Source: RGIG7213 sp045652135
GTDB taxonomy: Bacteria > Bacillota > Clostridia > Oscillospirales > CAG-272
Length of the DNA stretch: 56,321 nucleotides
Assembly: GCA_045652135.1 (NCBI GenBank)
Contig: JAZRTS010000163.1
Location: 1 to 56,321, forward strand
Direction of reading: 5' to 3'
Part shown: positions 38,116 to 47,340 of the stretch, piece after piece
Layout of the letters: each line of letters opens with the position of its first letter
Numbering within the stretch: the first letter of the stretch is position 1
Made by a program: the position numbers and the translations under genes
The notes under the pieces: model-generated
Seen by the model: only the letters and a program-made list of their open reading frames with translations
Told to the model about the DNA's origin: nothing
The model's database searches: none

Positions 38116-40308
38116 TCAATCCTTCAAAAGCATATATCTGAGTGCGGAATAACGGCGTGTTTTTTTATCGTTATCCACCATGGAAAAAATTTCCTGCTGA
38201 TTGCCGAGAAGAATCAGTCTTGCCTTTGCCCTTGTAACCGCCGTGTAAAGAAGATTGCGGTAGCAAAGCCTCGGCGGAACCGCGCACACGGGCATGACAA
38301 CACTTTCGAACTCACTGCCCTGACTTTTGTGCACGGTGATTGCATAAGCAAGCTCAAGCTCATTTGCGCTGTCGAAGGGATAAATTGCAGTTCTTGTATC
38401 AAAAAGGATTTTCATAAAGCCCGCATTGTGGTTGACGGAAATTATTCTTCCGATGTCACCGTTATATACGCCTGCCATGGTTTCCTTGCCCCTTGTCCAG
38501 ACAATGTCATAATTGTTTTTAATCTGCATAACCTTGTCCCCCTCACGGAAAACACGGCTTGCACGCACAAGCTCCTCCTTATCCCTTGAAGGAGGATTAA
38601 GCACCTTCTGCATCATTTCGTTTATTCTCACCGTACCCGTTTCTCCCATTTTTGAGGGACAGATAATCTGTATATCCTCAAAGGAGTCGTAGCCGTAAGC
38701 CTTCGGCAGTCTGTTTGTGCAAAGGTCAACCACCGTTTCGGCACAGTTATACATGTTGCTTCTCTGCATAAAGAAGCAATCCTTATCCTTGACGGAAAGC
38801 TCAGGGTATTCTCCCCTTACAATTTTGTGGGCATTGGTTACAATCAGGCTTTCAAGGCTCTGTCTGAAAACCTCCGTAAGAGCAACCGTGGGAATAAGAC
38901 CCGAGGAGATTATATCCTGTAATACATTTCCCGCACCTACGGGCGGAAGCTGGTCAGAGTCTCCCACCATTACAAGCCTGCAATTAAGGGGAAGTGCATC
39001 AAGCAGTGCGGCAAAAACGTGCACATCAACCATAGAAAGCTCGTCTACTATCACCGCATCTGCATCAAGGGGATTTTCCATGTTTCTTGTAAAGCGCTGT
39101 CTGTCGCCCTCACCCCACTCAACCTCAAGCAGACGGTGAATTGTTTTTGCCTGTCTGCCTGTAACCTCACTCATTCTCATAGCGGCTCTTCCTGTGGGTG
39201 CGGCAAGAAGCACACGGAGCTTTTTCTTTTCAAAAAGCTCAAGAATACCGTTGAGAGTTGTGGTTTTACCTGTACCGGGGCCGCCCGTCAGCACAAGCAG
39301 ACCGTCATTGACGGCGGTAAGGATTGCCTTGCGCTGCTTTTCCTCAAAAGAAATGCCCTTTTTCTTTTCTATTTCATCAATTGCACTTTCGCTGATTCTT
39401 CCCTTTGCGGGCGGAAAGCGGAGCATAACCTTAATTCTGTCAGCAATGCTCTTTTCGTCAATATATTCCTCAGTCAGAAAGATGTAGGGCTTATCGTCAA
39501 AAAAGTCCTGCACAATCTCTCTGTCTTCAATAAGGTCGTCTATTATTTCATTAGTTCCGTCGCGGTCTGTACCGATAAGCTCCTCAGAGGGTATGATAAG
39601 CTTTTCTCTGGGCACACAGGTGTGTCCGTTGTTGAGGTTATGCCTTAAAATATGTAATATACCCGCGCGCTGACGGTAAATATCCTTGACCCTTGTCGGA
39701 AAGGCTGCTGCAATTTCATCAACACGTTCAAAGCGAAGCCCTGTTTTTTCACCGCAGAGAATGTACGGATTTTCGTTTATTCTTTCAACCGCGGAGCTTC
39801 CGAAGGCTTTATAGGCAGCAAGGGATTCCGAGGGAGAAAGACCCCACCTTTCCAGGGCAATAATAACCTCCCTTGCGGCGAACTGACTTTTGAAGCTTTT
39901 GCTTATTTCAAGCGCCTTTTCCCTTGTAATGCCCCTTATCTGACTGAGCCTTTCCGGGTGATGCTCAATAACCTCAAAGCTTTCCTCGCCAAAGCGCTCA
40001 ACAATTTTGTTTGCAGTTGCAGGGCCTATGCCCTTTATTGCTCCGCCCGAAAGGTAGCGGTACATATCGGCGGCAGATTCAGGCATACTGCGCTCACATT
40101 TTTCAACGGCAAACTGAGTGCCGAAGGTGGGATGCTTCTTCCACCTGCCGTGAATTTTAAGCTTTTCACCGGGCGCACAGGAGGGCATAATGCCCACAGC
40201 CGTAATAAGACTTTCGTCGGTACTGATTGTCACAACGGTATATCCGTTTTCCGCATTGGAATACACTATATCCTCAACAGTTCCTTCAATCACAAGCAGC
40301 TCGGACAT
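38116..40308 (-). CDS. recD2: ATP-dependent 5'-3' DNA helicase RecD2
   Basis: This 730-residue superfamily 1B helicase has an N-terminal OB-like region and HhH-type repeats (IKGIGPATANKIVERFG, LSQIRGITREKALEIS). Walker A is GGPGTGKTTTLNGIL (about residue 343-357), Walker B region VIVDELSMVD, motif III VMVGDSDQLPPVG, and motif VI AVTRAKARLILLG; AYAITVHKSQGSEF is motif V. The extended N-terminus marks it as the RecBC-independent RecD2 form. AAAGGAGGG precedes ATG, with a promoter at 40341-40369. Confidence 0.96.
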   Translation of the reverse strand: MSELLVIEGTVEDIVYSNAENGYTVVTISTDESLITAVGIMPSCAPGEKLKIHGRWKKHPTFGTQFAVEKCERSMPESAADMYRYLSGGAIKGIGPATANKIVERFGEESFEVIEHHPERLSQIRGITREKALEISKSFKSQFAAREVIIALERWGLSPSESLAAYKAFGSSAVERINENPYILCGEKTGLRFERVDEIAAAFPTRVKDIYRQRAGILHILRHNLNNGHTCVPREKLIIPSEELIGTDRDGTNEIIDDLIEDREIVQDFFDDKPYIFLTEEYIDEKSIADRIKVMLRFPPAKGRISESAIDEIEKKKGISFEEKQRKAILTAVNDGLLVLTGGPGTGKTTTLNGILELFEKKKLRVLLAAPTGRAAMRMSEVTGRQAKTIHRLLEVEWGEGDRQRFTRNMENPLDADAVIVDELSMVDVHVFAALLDALPLNCRLVMVGDSDQLPPVGAGNVLQDIISSGLIPTVALTEVFRQSLESLIVTNAHKIVRGEYPELSVKDKDCFFMQRSNMYNCAETVVDLCTNRLPKAYGYDSFEDIQIICPSKMGETGTVRINEMMQKVLNPPSRDKEELVRASRVFREGDKVMQIKNNYDIVWTRGKETMAGVYNGDIGRIISVNHNAGFMKILFDTRTAIYPFDSANELELAYAITVHKSQGSEFESVVMPVCAVPPRLCYRNLLYTAVTRAKARLILLGNQQEIFSMVDNDKKTRRYSALRYMLLKD

Positions 40309-40340
40309 TTTATCCCTCCTTTTCTTAAATCTGACTATTG

Positions 40341-40369
40341 ATTATACTATAAATCTGCCCGATTTTCAA
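40341..40369 (-). promoter_or_regulatory. Promoter of recD2
   Basis: Minus-strand TTGAAA (40364-40369), 17 nt, TATAAT (40341-40346). Confidence 0.75.
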
Positions 40370-40378
40370 TTATAACGG

Positions 40379-41995
40379 TTAATATTTTCTTTTTATTTTA
40401 TGTGTTGTGGTTTTTGTAAAGCCGTCCTTTCTCACGGTAACCTTTTTTATTCTTTTGTAAGCAGGCAAAAGCCTGTTTATGCTACGAACGGCTTCGTTTA
40501 TGACGGATTTTATCTCTTCCTCACTCACAACGGATTTTTTTAGCCTTGCCTTCACCACCGCCTCATCGGGCACAACCTCACAGCTGACAATATCCCCCTT
40601 TTCGCCGTAAACAAGGCTCTCTGCAATAAAGGGACTTTTGTTCAGACGGGTTTCAAGCTCCTCGGGATAAATATTTTTACCGTTTGCCGTAACAATCACA
40701 TTCTTGCACCGTCCGCTTATACGGTATCTGCCGTTTTTATCCCTGTAGCCCAGATCTCCCGTACAAAACCAACCGTCACGGAAGACCTCATCGGTAGCCT
40801 TCTGATTTTTATAGTAGCCAAGCATGACCATGGGACCCTTGACAAGAATTTCTCCTACACCCTTTTCGTCGGGCGAGTCAATTTTAATTTCAGTTTCACC
40901 CAGGGGGCGTCCTACGGTATCTGTTGATCTGTCGTCAATGCTGTTGCAGATTACAATGGGAGAGCATTCCGTAAGCCCGTAACCGATGAGCACCCTGAAG
41001 CCGAAAAGCTCAAAATCGCGGACAACCTCCGACTGTACTGCCGCCGCACCTACTACAATTTTTTCAAGCCTTCCGCCAAAGAAGGATTGAATGTCACCGA
41101 AAAGCTTTTTCTTTTTTTCGTCACTTACCGCAGAGGACATGAGTGCCGCCAGACGGAATTTCTGCCTTAAGCCCTTGCTTTCAATTTCAGCGACAATTCT
41201 TTCGTGAAGCTTTTCAAGTATAAGCGGCACGGTCACAAAAACCGTGGGAGAAAAAAGCTCAAAGCTTTTACCAAGGTATCTTATTCCGCCGCAAAAGGCA
41301 ATACAGCCGCCACAGTAAAGCATCATCAGAAGGGCTATTGCTTCATAGGTGTGGTGAAGAGGCAGAAGAGAAAGTGAACGGTCATTTTCACCCACTCTGA
41401 TATTATCCCTCACAAGGTAAAGGTCGCTGCACAGGTTGTGGTTTGAAAGCATAACGCCCTTGGCGTTCCCCGTTGTACCGGAGGTGTAAAGCAGCACCGC
41501 AAGCGCTCTCGGGTCAATGTCCGCTTCAAGGGTAAAGCCCTCTTTTTTCAGTGTCTCACCCTCGCAGATAAGAGGATAAAAGCCCTGTTGAGCATCATCA
41601 AGGGTGATGTAAGCTATATCCTTTTCTTTATTCAGCTTTATGAAGCTGTTTTTGTCGCACACGACGGCTCTTACCCCTGCCGCACGGAGAATTTCGCCTG
41701 CATCCTCTCCCGAAAGCTCTCTGTCAACGGGCACAGCCACAATCCCTGCCGAAAGGCAAGCAAGATAAGCCACACACCATTCGTAGCAGTTAAAGGCAAT
41801 GATGCCCACCTTTTCATTATGCAGCTTCAGCTTATGCAAAAATACCAGAGCCAGACTGTCCACATCATTTTTCATCGTTTCATAGGTTATTTCCTTTACC
41901 TTCCCCTCCTTGTCAAGAAAGGTAAAGGCAGTATTCTGCCCGAATTTTTTCGCGCTTTTTTCAATTATTTCTCTTACCGTTACGGGTCTGTACAA
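40379..41995 (-). CDS. AMP-forming long-chain acyl-CoA synthetase family protein
   Basis: The protein of about 538 residues belongs to the ANL superfamily: P-loop-like LLYTSGTTGNAKGVMLSN (about 165-182), LIGYGLTECSPIV, and GWFCTGDLGYRDKNGRYRISGRCKNVI with a C-terminal TKTTTHKIKRKY. It activates a carboxylate, probably a fatty acid, through an acyl-AMP. No ATG fits the start. The TTG at 41995 has GGCGGTGA 5 nt upstream, while a GTG at 42004 lies inside that Shine-Dalgarno. The site also forms the 3' arm of the upstream gene's terminator, which may limit expression. Confidence 0.9.
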   Translation of the reverse strand: MYRPVTVREIIEKSAKKFGQNTAFTFLDKEGKVKEITYETMKNDVDSLALVFLHKLKLHNEKVGIIAFNCYEWCVAYLACLSAGIVAVPVDRELSGEDAGEILRAAGVRAVVCDKNSFIKLNKEKDIAYITLDDAQQGFYPLICEGETLKKEGFTLEADIDPRALAVLLYTSGTTGNAKGVMLSNHNLCSDLYLVRDNIRVGENDRSLSLLPLHHTYEAIALLMMLYCGGCIAFCGGIRYLGKSFELFSPTVFVTVPLILEKLHERIVAEIESKGLRQKFRLAALMSSAVSDEKKKKLFGDIQSFFGGRLEKIVVGAAAVQSEVVRDFELFGFRVLIGYGLTECSPIVICNSIDDRSTDTVGRPLGETEIKIDSPDEKGVGEILVKGPMVMLGYYKNQKATDEVFRDGWFCTGDLGYRDKNGRYRISGRCKNVIVTANGKNIYPEELETRLNKSPFIAESLVYGEKGDIVSCEVVPDEAVVKARLKKSVVSEEEIKSVINEAVRSINRLLPAYKRIKKVTVRKDGFTKTTTHKIKRKY

Positions 41996-42043
41996 AAAAA
42001 TCACCGCCTGTTGTCATATATCAATATGATTAACAAAAGGCGG
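41993..42043 (-). terminator. Terminator of the GH13 gene overlapping the next start
   Basis: The minus-strand stem CCGCCTTTTG/CAACAGGCGG (42034-42043/42004-42013) has a 20-nt AT-rich loop and is followed by TGATTTTTTT. The 3' arm and tail contain the Shine-Dalgarno and start of the acyl-CoA synthetase gene, so folding would both stop transcription and hide that site. Confidence 0.65.
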
Positions 42044-42055
42044 CTGATTATTCAA

Positions 42056-43960
42056 TTATTTAACCTTGTAAACATTTGCTTCAAAGGGAGCAAGTGTGTC
42101 TGTCTTTGTGCTGTTTATATTTGAAATTACCTTTTCAAAAGCCTTGACGGAAACAGGTCTCTTTTTCGGCTTATCGGTAAGATTCATTTCAATAAAGAAG
42201 GTTCCGTCCTCACCCCTTCTGTAGTAGCAGAGAACATCCTTCCAATCTGATTTTGCAAGCTCAAAATCGCCGTAAACAAGGGCAGCGTTTTCGTGTCTGA
42301 GCTTTGTCATGCTGCGGTAGAAATTAAGCACGGAGAAGCGGTCCTTATCCTGGGACTCAACATTGATGCGCTCAAAGTTGCCGATGGTCTTAATCCAGGG
42401 AGTGCCTGTTGTGAAGCCTGCGTTTTCATCCTTTGTCCAGCACATGGGAGTTCTGCCGTTATCACGGCTGCCTGCACTGACAACCTCGAAGACCTTGTCA
42501 GATGCCTCACCTTTTTCAATAAGCTCGTTATAGTAGTTGATTGACTCAACATCGCGAAGCTCACTCATGTCCTTGAAGTCGGCGTTACACATACCGATTT
42601 CCTGTCCCTGATAGATAAAGGGACAGCCCTTCATTGTAAGCTGCATTACTGCAAGAAGCTTGCTGAGCTCATTTCTGTAAAAGCCGTCGGGGCAAACCTT
42701 GCTTGTCATTCTTGTTGTGTCGTGATTTTCAAAGAAAACTGTAGGCCAGCAACGATTGCCGTAATTAAGCTGCCAGTTAACAAGCTCCTTTGCCATGGGA
42801 CGAAGGTCATACTTATACTTAAGGAAGCGCTTTTTGCCGGGATTTTCCACATGGTCGAAGGAGAAAACAACGCTCAGCTCCTTGCGGTAGTCACCTGTCA
42901 TAAGCTTACTCATTTCAATACCTGTGCCCTGACATTCACCGACGGTGAAGGCATCGTACTTATTGAAGGTGTTTTCTGCCATTTCATGAAGATACTTATG
43001 AAGCTTCGGGCCATAGAAATAGTTTTCAACACCTATTACGCCCATCATAGAGCCGATAGTGCTGTTGCCGTCGGGAAGACCGTCAACCTTGGAAATAAAG
43101 CTGATAACATCAAGACGGAAGCCGTCAACACCCTTGTCAAGCCACCAGTTTATCATTTTGTAAAGATCTTTTCTGAGAGCTTCGTTTTCCCAGTTGAAGT
43201 CCATCTGCTTTTTTGAGAAAAGGTGCAATGCCCATTGCTTGCGCTCGGGATAATAATTCCATGCCGAGCCGCTGAAAATTGAATTCCAGTTATTGGGAGG
43301 TGTGTTTTCGTCACCGTCACGCCAGATATAGTAATCCTTGTAGGGAGAGTCGGGGTCGCTTACACTTGATTTAAACCACTCGTGCTCATCGGAGCTGTGG
43401 TTGATAACAAGGTCCATGATGATTTTCATGTCTCTGTCATGAATACCCTTTACAAGCTCGTCAAAGTCCTCCATTGTGCCGAACTCTTCCATGATTTTCC
43501 TGTAATCGCGGATATCGTAGCCGTTGTCATCGTTGGGAGAATCATACATGGGGCTGAACCAGATTGCATCCACACCGAGAGCCTTGAGATAATCAAGCTT
43601 TTCGGTAATACCCTTTATGTCACCGATTCCGTCACCGTTGCTGTCCTTGAAGGAGCGGGGATAAATCTGATAAAACACCGCTTCCTTCCACCACTTTTTC
43701 TCAATGGGGGCATCGTCCATAAGCGGCTTATCCTTTTCAATGTTAAGTATACCCAGAAGTGAATCAACAAAGCTGTCGTCAATTTTTCCGCCTGTAAGCT
43801 TCTGCAAAGCGCCAAGGGTAAGCTTTGAAAGCGGACCCTTTTTAAGCACATCACCGCTCATGCCTACCTGATAAAGCGCCTTCATAATAATATCGTGTCC
43901 TGCAGGTGTTGCAAGAATTTCTCCCAAGGGCGTTTTTCTTGTAATTTCAATGTTTGCCAT
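42056..43960 (-). CDS. GH13 alpha-glucosidase (oligo-1,6-glucosidase type) with N-terminal extension
   Basis: The protein of about 634 residues has a GH13 barrel starting near residue 88 (WWKEAVFYQIYPRSFKDSNGDGIGDIKGI). Catalytic residues sit in GVDGFRLDVI (nucleophile Asp), FTVGECQGT (acid Glu) and FFENHDTTR. The first about 85 residues form an extra region (PLGEILATPAGHDIIMKALYQVG) not part of the usual family. No signal peptide, so it should hydrolyse imported oligosaccharides. ATG at 43960 follows AAGGAG by 9-10 nt; the open frame extends to 43993 without a site. Confidence 0.93.
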   Translation of the reverse strand: MANIEITRKTPLGEILATPAGHDIIMKALYQVGMSGDVLKKGPLSKLTLGALQKLTGGKIDDSFVDSLLGILNIEKDKPLMDDAPIEKKWWKEAVFYQIYPRSFKDSNGDGIGDIKGITEKLDYLKALGVDAIWFSPMYDSPNDDNGYDIRDYRKIMEEFGTMEDFDELVKGIHDRDMKIIMDLVINHSSDEHEWFKSSVSDPDSPYKDYYIWRDGDENTPPNNWNSIFSGSAWNYYPERKQWALHLFSKKQMDFNWENEALRKDLYKMINWWLDKGVDGFRLDVISFISKVDGLPDGNSTIGSMMGVIGVENYFYGPKLHKYLHEMAENTFNKYDAFTVGECQGTGIEMSKLMTGDYRKELSVVFSFDHVENPGKKRFLKYKYDLRPMAKELVNWQLNYGNRCWPTVFFENHDTTRMTSKVCPDGFYRNELSKLLAVMQLTMKGCPFIYQGQEIGMCNADFKDMSELRDVESINYYNELIEKGEASDKVFEVVSAGSRDNGRTPMCWTKDENAGFTTGTPWIKTIGNFERINVESQDKDRFSVLNFYRSMTKLRHENAALVYGDFELAKSDWKDVLCYYRRGEDGTFFIEMNLTDKPKKRPVSVKAFEKVISNINSTKTDTLAPFEANVYKVK

Positions 43961-43981
43961 TTTCTTCATCTCCTTTTTTAT

Positions 43982-44010
43982 ATAATAAACCAAAAAAACT
44001 TCATTTACAA
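43982..44010 (-). promoter_or_regulatory. Weak putative promoter of the GH13 gene
   Basis: Minus-strand TTGTAA (44005-44010), 17 nt, TATTAT (43982-43987). It would leave a very short leader before the ribosome binding site. Confidence 0.35.
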
Positions 44011-44028
44011 TAATTTGTACTAAAATAT

Positions 44029-44055
44029 TTGACTTTTTATCATTGAATATATAAT
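44029..44055 (+). promoter_or_regulatory. Putative promoter of the deo/cdd operon
   Basis: TTGACT (44029-44034), 15-nt spacer, TATAAT (44050-44055); the spacer is short of the ideal 17. It lies 37 nt upstream of deoC. Confidence 0.55.
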
Positions 44056-44091
44056 ATTAAAGGTGTAAAAATCATACTGGAGGTAATTATT

Positions 44092-44757
44092 ATGGAAATT
44101 AAAGATATACTTTCAAGGGTAGACCATACGGTTTTAGGTCAGGCCGCCACATGGGACGATATAAAGACACTTTGTGATGACGGAATAAAATACGGCTGTG
44201 CAAGTGTATGCATTGCACCCGCCTTTGTTAAAAAGGCAAAGGAGTATGTCGGCAATGACCTTAAAATCTGCACGGTAATCGGCTTTCCCAACGGCTACAA
44301 CACTACAGCGGTGAAAGCATTTGAAACTGCTGATGCAATAAGCAACGGCGCTGACGAAATTGATATGGTTATTAACATCGGCATGCTCAAGGAAAAGAGA
44401 TACGGCGAAATTCTTGAAGAAATCAACGCTGTAAAGGCAGCATGCGACGGCAGACTTTTAAAGGTAATTATTGAAACCTGCCTTCTGACCGAGGAGGAGA
44501 AAATTGAAATGTGCCGCATCGTTTCCGAATCAGAGGCAGACTACATCAAAACCTCAACAGGCTTTAGTGCAGGCGGTGCCACCAGAGAGGACATTGCCCT
44601 TTTCAAGGCAAATGTTTCCGATGTGACACTCATCAAGGCGGCAGGCGGCATTTCAAGCTTACAGGATGCCGAGGATATGCTTAAGCTGGGCGCATCAAGA
44701 CTCGGCACAAGCAGAATTGTCAAGCTTGTCAAAAATGAGGTCGGCGAAGGATATTAA
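44092..44757 (+). CDS. deoC: Deoxyribose-phosphate aldolase
   Basis: The 221-residue enzyme splits deoxyribose-5-phosphate to glyceraldehyde-3-phosphate and acetaldehyde. Family landmarks are the N-terminal VDHTVLGQAATWDDI, GADEIDMVINIGMLKEKRYG (catalytic Asp region), LKVIIETCLL, and the Schiff-base lysine in ADYIKTSTGFSAGGAT (about residue 150). GGAGG lies 8 nt before ATG. It leads the nucleoside catabolic group deoC-deoD-deoB-cdd but is separated from deoD by 136 nt of tandem hairpins. Confidence 0.98.
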   Translation: MEIKDILSRVDHTVLGQAATWDDIKTLCDDGIKYGCASVCIAPAFVKKAKEYVGNDLKICTVIGFPNGYNTTAVKAFETADAISNGADEIDMVINIGMLKEKRYGEILEEINAVKAACDGRLLKVIIETCLLTEEEKIEMCRIVSESEADYIKTSTGFSAGGATREDIALFKANVSDVTLIKAAGGISSLQDAEDMLKLGASRLGTSRIVKLVKNEVGEGY

Positions 44758-44761
44758 GTGA

Positions 44762-44838
44762 GGTCCGAGGACCCTTTAAACGCAAACAATATCTCCCGTG
44801 GGAGATGTCGGCAAAGCCGACAGATAGCATTACAATGC
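44762..44838 (+). repeat. Tandem hairpin cluster between deoC and deoD
   Basis: Four small palindromes lie in a row: GGTCC-GA-GGACC (44762-44773), ATCTCCC-GT-GGGAGAT (44791-44806), TGTCGGC-AAA-GCCGACA (44806-44822) and GCATT-AC-AATGC (44827-44838). An ATTCA-type direct repeat tract follows to 44878. No T-tract follows the stems, so this is not a normal terminator. It has no TGAAAT linkers and therefore differs from arrays A-C. Confidence 0.65.
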
Positions 44839-44893
44839 GTCGCAGACCCTCAATTATTCACTATTCATTATTCATTAAAACAGGAGAAAAGCT

Positions 44894-45613
44894 ATGAACA
44901 CTCCCCACATAAATTTACTTGATAATATCGGCTTTGCAAAAACTGTGCTTATGCCGGGCGACCCGTTAAGAGCAAAAATGATTGCGGAAACCTTCCTCGA
45001 GGATGCCGTTCTCATCAATAATGTAAGAAATATCCAGGGCTATACAGGCTATTATAAAGGACACAAGGTATCCGTTATGGCAAGCGGTATGGGTATGCCC
45101 TCAATCGGCATCTACTCCTACGAGCTTTTTAAATTCTTCGGTGTGGAAAACATTATCCGCATCGGCTCTGCAGGCGGAATAGGCGAGGGTATAAAGCTGC
45201 GCGATGTTGTTGCAGGTATAGGCGCAGACACAAACTCCTCATTCATGAAGCAGTACGGAGTAACAGGCACTCTTGCCCCCACCTGCTCCTATGAGCTTCT
45301 CAGCACAGCCGACGAATGCGCAAAGGAAATCGGCATTGAGCTTAAAATAGGCAACCTCTTCTCCTCGGACACCTTCTACGATGCGGACGAAAGCTGTCTG
45401 AAAAAATGGGCAGCGGCAGGCTCACTTGCAGTTGAAATGGAGGCCGCCGCGCTTTATCTGAATGCAAAGCACCTCAGAAAAAGAGCACTCGCAATCTGCA
45501 CAATCTCCGACCTTCCCTTCACAGGTGAGGCATGCTCCGCCGAGGAGAGACAGAACACCTTCACCGACATGATGAAAATTGCCCTTGAAACAGCGGTGAG
45601 GTTTGACAAATGA
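44894..45613 (+). CDS. deoD: Purine-nucleoside phosphorylase, DeoD type
   Basis: The 239-residue enzyme phosphorolyses purine (deoxy)nucleosides. It contains the N-terminal VLMPGDPLRAKMIAETFL (phosphate site), GMGMPSIGIYSYELF, IRIGSAGGI and the C-terminal VEMEAAALYLNA and CTISDLPFTGE (catalytic Asp). These mark the hexameric DeoD class. GGAGAA precedes ATG. It overlaps deoB by 4 nt (ATGA), so the products are co-translated. Confidence 0.98.
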   Translation: MNTPHINLLDNIGFAKTVLMPGDPLRAKMIAETFLEDAVLINNVRNIQGYTGYYKGHKVSVMASGMGMPSIGIYSYELFKFFGVENIIRIGSAGGIGEGIKLRDVVAGIGADTNSSFMKQYGVTGTLAPTCSYELLSTADECAKEIGIELKIGNLFSSDTFYDADESCLKKWAAAGSLAVEMEAAALYLNAKHLRKRALAICTISDLPFTGEACSAEERQNTFTDMMKIALETAVRFDK

Positions 45614-46782
45614 GCATCCGCCGTGTATTTCTGATTATACTTGACTCCTTCGGCATTGGTGAAATGAGGGATTCTCACCTTTACGGTGACGAGGGAAGCA
45701 ACACCCTGCGCTCCTGCTTTTCACAAAAGGAATTTCATGTGCCCAACATGAAAAGGCTGGGACTTTTTAACATTGACGGAGTCAACCTCGGCCAAAAGGA
45801 AGAAAGCCCTATCGGCGCCTACGGACGCTTCAGCGAAATGAGCAAGGGTAAGGACACCACAATAGGTCATTGGGAAATTGCAGGCATTGTTTCCGATGTT
45901 CCCCTGCCCACCTATCCCGAGGGCTTTCCCCGGGAGATATTACAGGAGTTCAGCGAAAAAACGGGCAGAGGTATTCTTTGCAATAAGCCCTACTCAGGCA
46001 CAAAGGTGCTTGAGGATTACGGCAGAGAGCACCTTGAAACAGGCAAGCTCATTGTTTACACCTCCGCAGACAGCGTTTTTCAGATTGCGGCACACGAAAG
46101 CCTTGTACCGCCCGAAAAGCTTTACGGATACTGCCGTATTGCAAGGGAGATACTCAAGGGCAGCCACGGTGTAGGCAGAGTTATCGCCCGTCCCTTTGAG
46201 GGAGAATATCCCCACTTTAAAAGAACAGCAAACCGCCACGATTTTTCCCTCGAGCCACCCAAGGACACCCTCATTGATGTGCTGACAAAAAACCGCCTTG
46301 AGGTTATTCCTATCGGCAAAATTTATGATATTTTTGCGGGCAAGGGCATGAAAAAATCCAACCCCACCCGTTCAAACAGCCACGGCATGGAGCTGACGGA
46401 AAAAGCGCTGGAAAGTGATTTTCACGGGCTTTGCTTTACTAATCTTGTGGATTTTGACATGGTTTACGGTCACCGTAACGACGCCACAGGCTATGCCAAG
46501 GCATTGAGTGAATTTGACCTGTGGCTCGGCTCATTCATGGAAAAAATGAAGGTCGACGACCTTCTTATGATTACCTCCGACCACGGCTGTGACCCGCTCA
46601 CACCAAGCACCGACCATTCAAGAGAGCATACACCCCTGCTCGTTTACGGCAAAAGAGTAAAGCCTGTCAATCTCGGCACAAGAAGCACCTTTGCTGACAT
46701 CGGCAAAACAATCGAAGACATTTTCGCTCTTAAGTCAGACATCTGCGGCGAGAGCTTCAGAAATAAAATTACGGGAGAATAA
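45610..46782 (+). CDS. deoB: Phosphopentomutase
   Basis: The 390-residue alkaline-phosphatase-superfamily enzyme interconverts (deoxy)ribose-1-phosphate and 5-phosphate, linking DeoD to DeoC. Visible are the metal ligand DSFGIGEM near the N-terminus, GKDTTIGHWEIAG (catalytic Thr and conserved region), DFDMVYGHRND, and the C-terminal metal-ligand block MITSDHGCDPLTPSTDHSREHTP. Length is normal. Its start overlaps the deoD stop. Confidence 0.98.
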   Translation: MSIRRVFLIILDSFGIGEMRDSHLYGDEGSNTLRSCFSQKEFHVPNMKRLGLFNIDGVNLGQKEESPIGAYGRFSEMSKGKDTTIGHWEIAGIVSDVPLPTYPEGFPREILQEFSEKTGRGILCNKPYSGTKVLEDYGREHLETGKLIVYTSADSVFQIAAHESLVPPEKLYGYCRIAREILKGSHGVGRVIARPFEGEYPHFKRTANRHDFSLEPPKDTLIDVLTKNRLEVIPIGKIYDIFAGKGMKKSNPTRSNSHGMELTEKALESDFHGLCFTNLVDFDMVYGHRNDATGYAKALSEFDLWLGSFMEKMKVDDLLMITSDHGCDPLTPSTDHSREHTPLLVYGKRVKPVNLGTRSTFADIGKTIEDIFALKSDICGESFRNKITGE

Positions 46783-46786
46783 AAGC

Positions 46787-47179
46787 ATGACAAATGCAGA
46801 GCTTATTTCAAAAGCAAAGCAGGCGGCTGAAAACGCCTATGCCCCCTACTCACATTTCACGGTGGGTGCGGCACTTTTAGCAAAAAGCGGCAGGATTTAC
46901 CTTGGCTGTAACATTGAAAACGCAGCCTTCGGCCCAACAAACTGCGCTGAAAGAACTGCCTTCTTCAAGGCGATAAGTGAGGGTGAGCGCGACTTTGAAA
47001 AAATTGCAATAGTCGGCGGAAAAGAACAGGATTTTGCCGACTACTGTCCACCTTGCGGAGTTTGCCGTCAGGTGATGGGTGAATTCTGCAGCGACGGGTT
47101 CACAGTCATTCTCGGCAAAAACGGTGACGATTACAGGGAGCTTACTCTCGGTGAGCTTCTGCCCTGCAGATTTGAATAA
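46787..47179 (+). CDS. cdd: Cytidine deaminase
   Basis: The 130-residue enzyme converts (deoxy)cytidine to (deoxy)uridine. Motifs are NAYAPYSHFTVGAAL (residues about 19-33), NIENAAFGPTNCAERTAFF (zinc-ligand Cys and catalytic Glu) and CPPCGVCRQVMGEF (two further zinc Cys). ATG at 46787 is preferred because GGGAGA lies 8 nt before it; the frame extends upstream into deoB. Last gene of the salvage operon, 4 nt after deoB. Confidence 0.97.
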   Translation: MTNAELISKAKQAAENAYAPYSHFTVGAALLAKSGRIYLGCNIENAAFGPTNCAERTAFFKAISEGERDFEKIAIVGGKEQDFADYCPPCGVCRQVMGEFCSDGFTVILGKNGDDYRELTLGELLPCRFE

Positions 47180-47340
47180 GCAGCACTTTAAACCACACAT
47201 AAAAGCCCCCTCGGACACAAAATTCCGAAAGCTTTGAGAGAGTCAGTCCTGCGATTGTGTAAGCTTTTTTTCATAAAAGTGATGACTTGTTGCTTTTTTT
47301 GTGGTAGAATACCTTGAAAATAAAATTCAGGGTGACAAAA

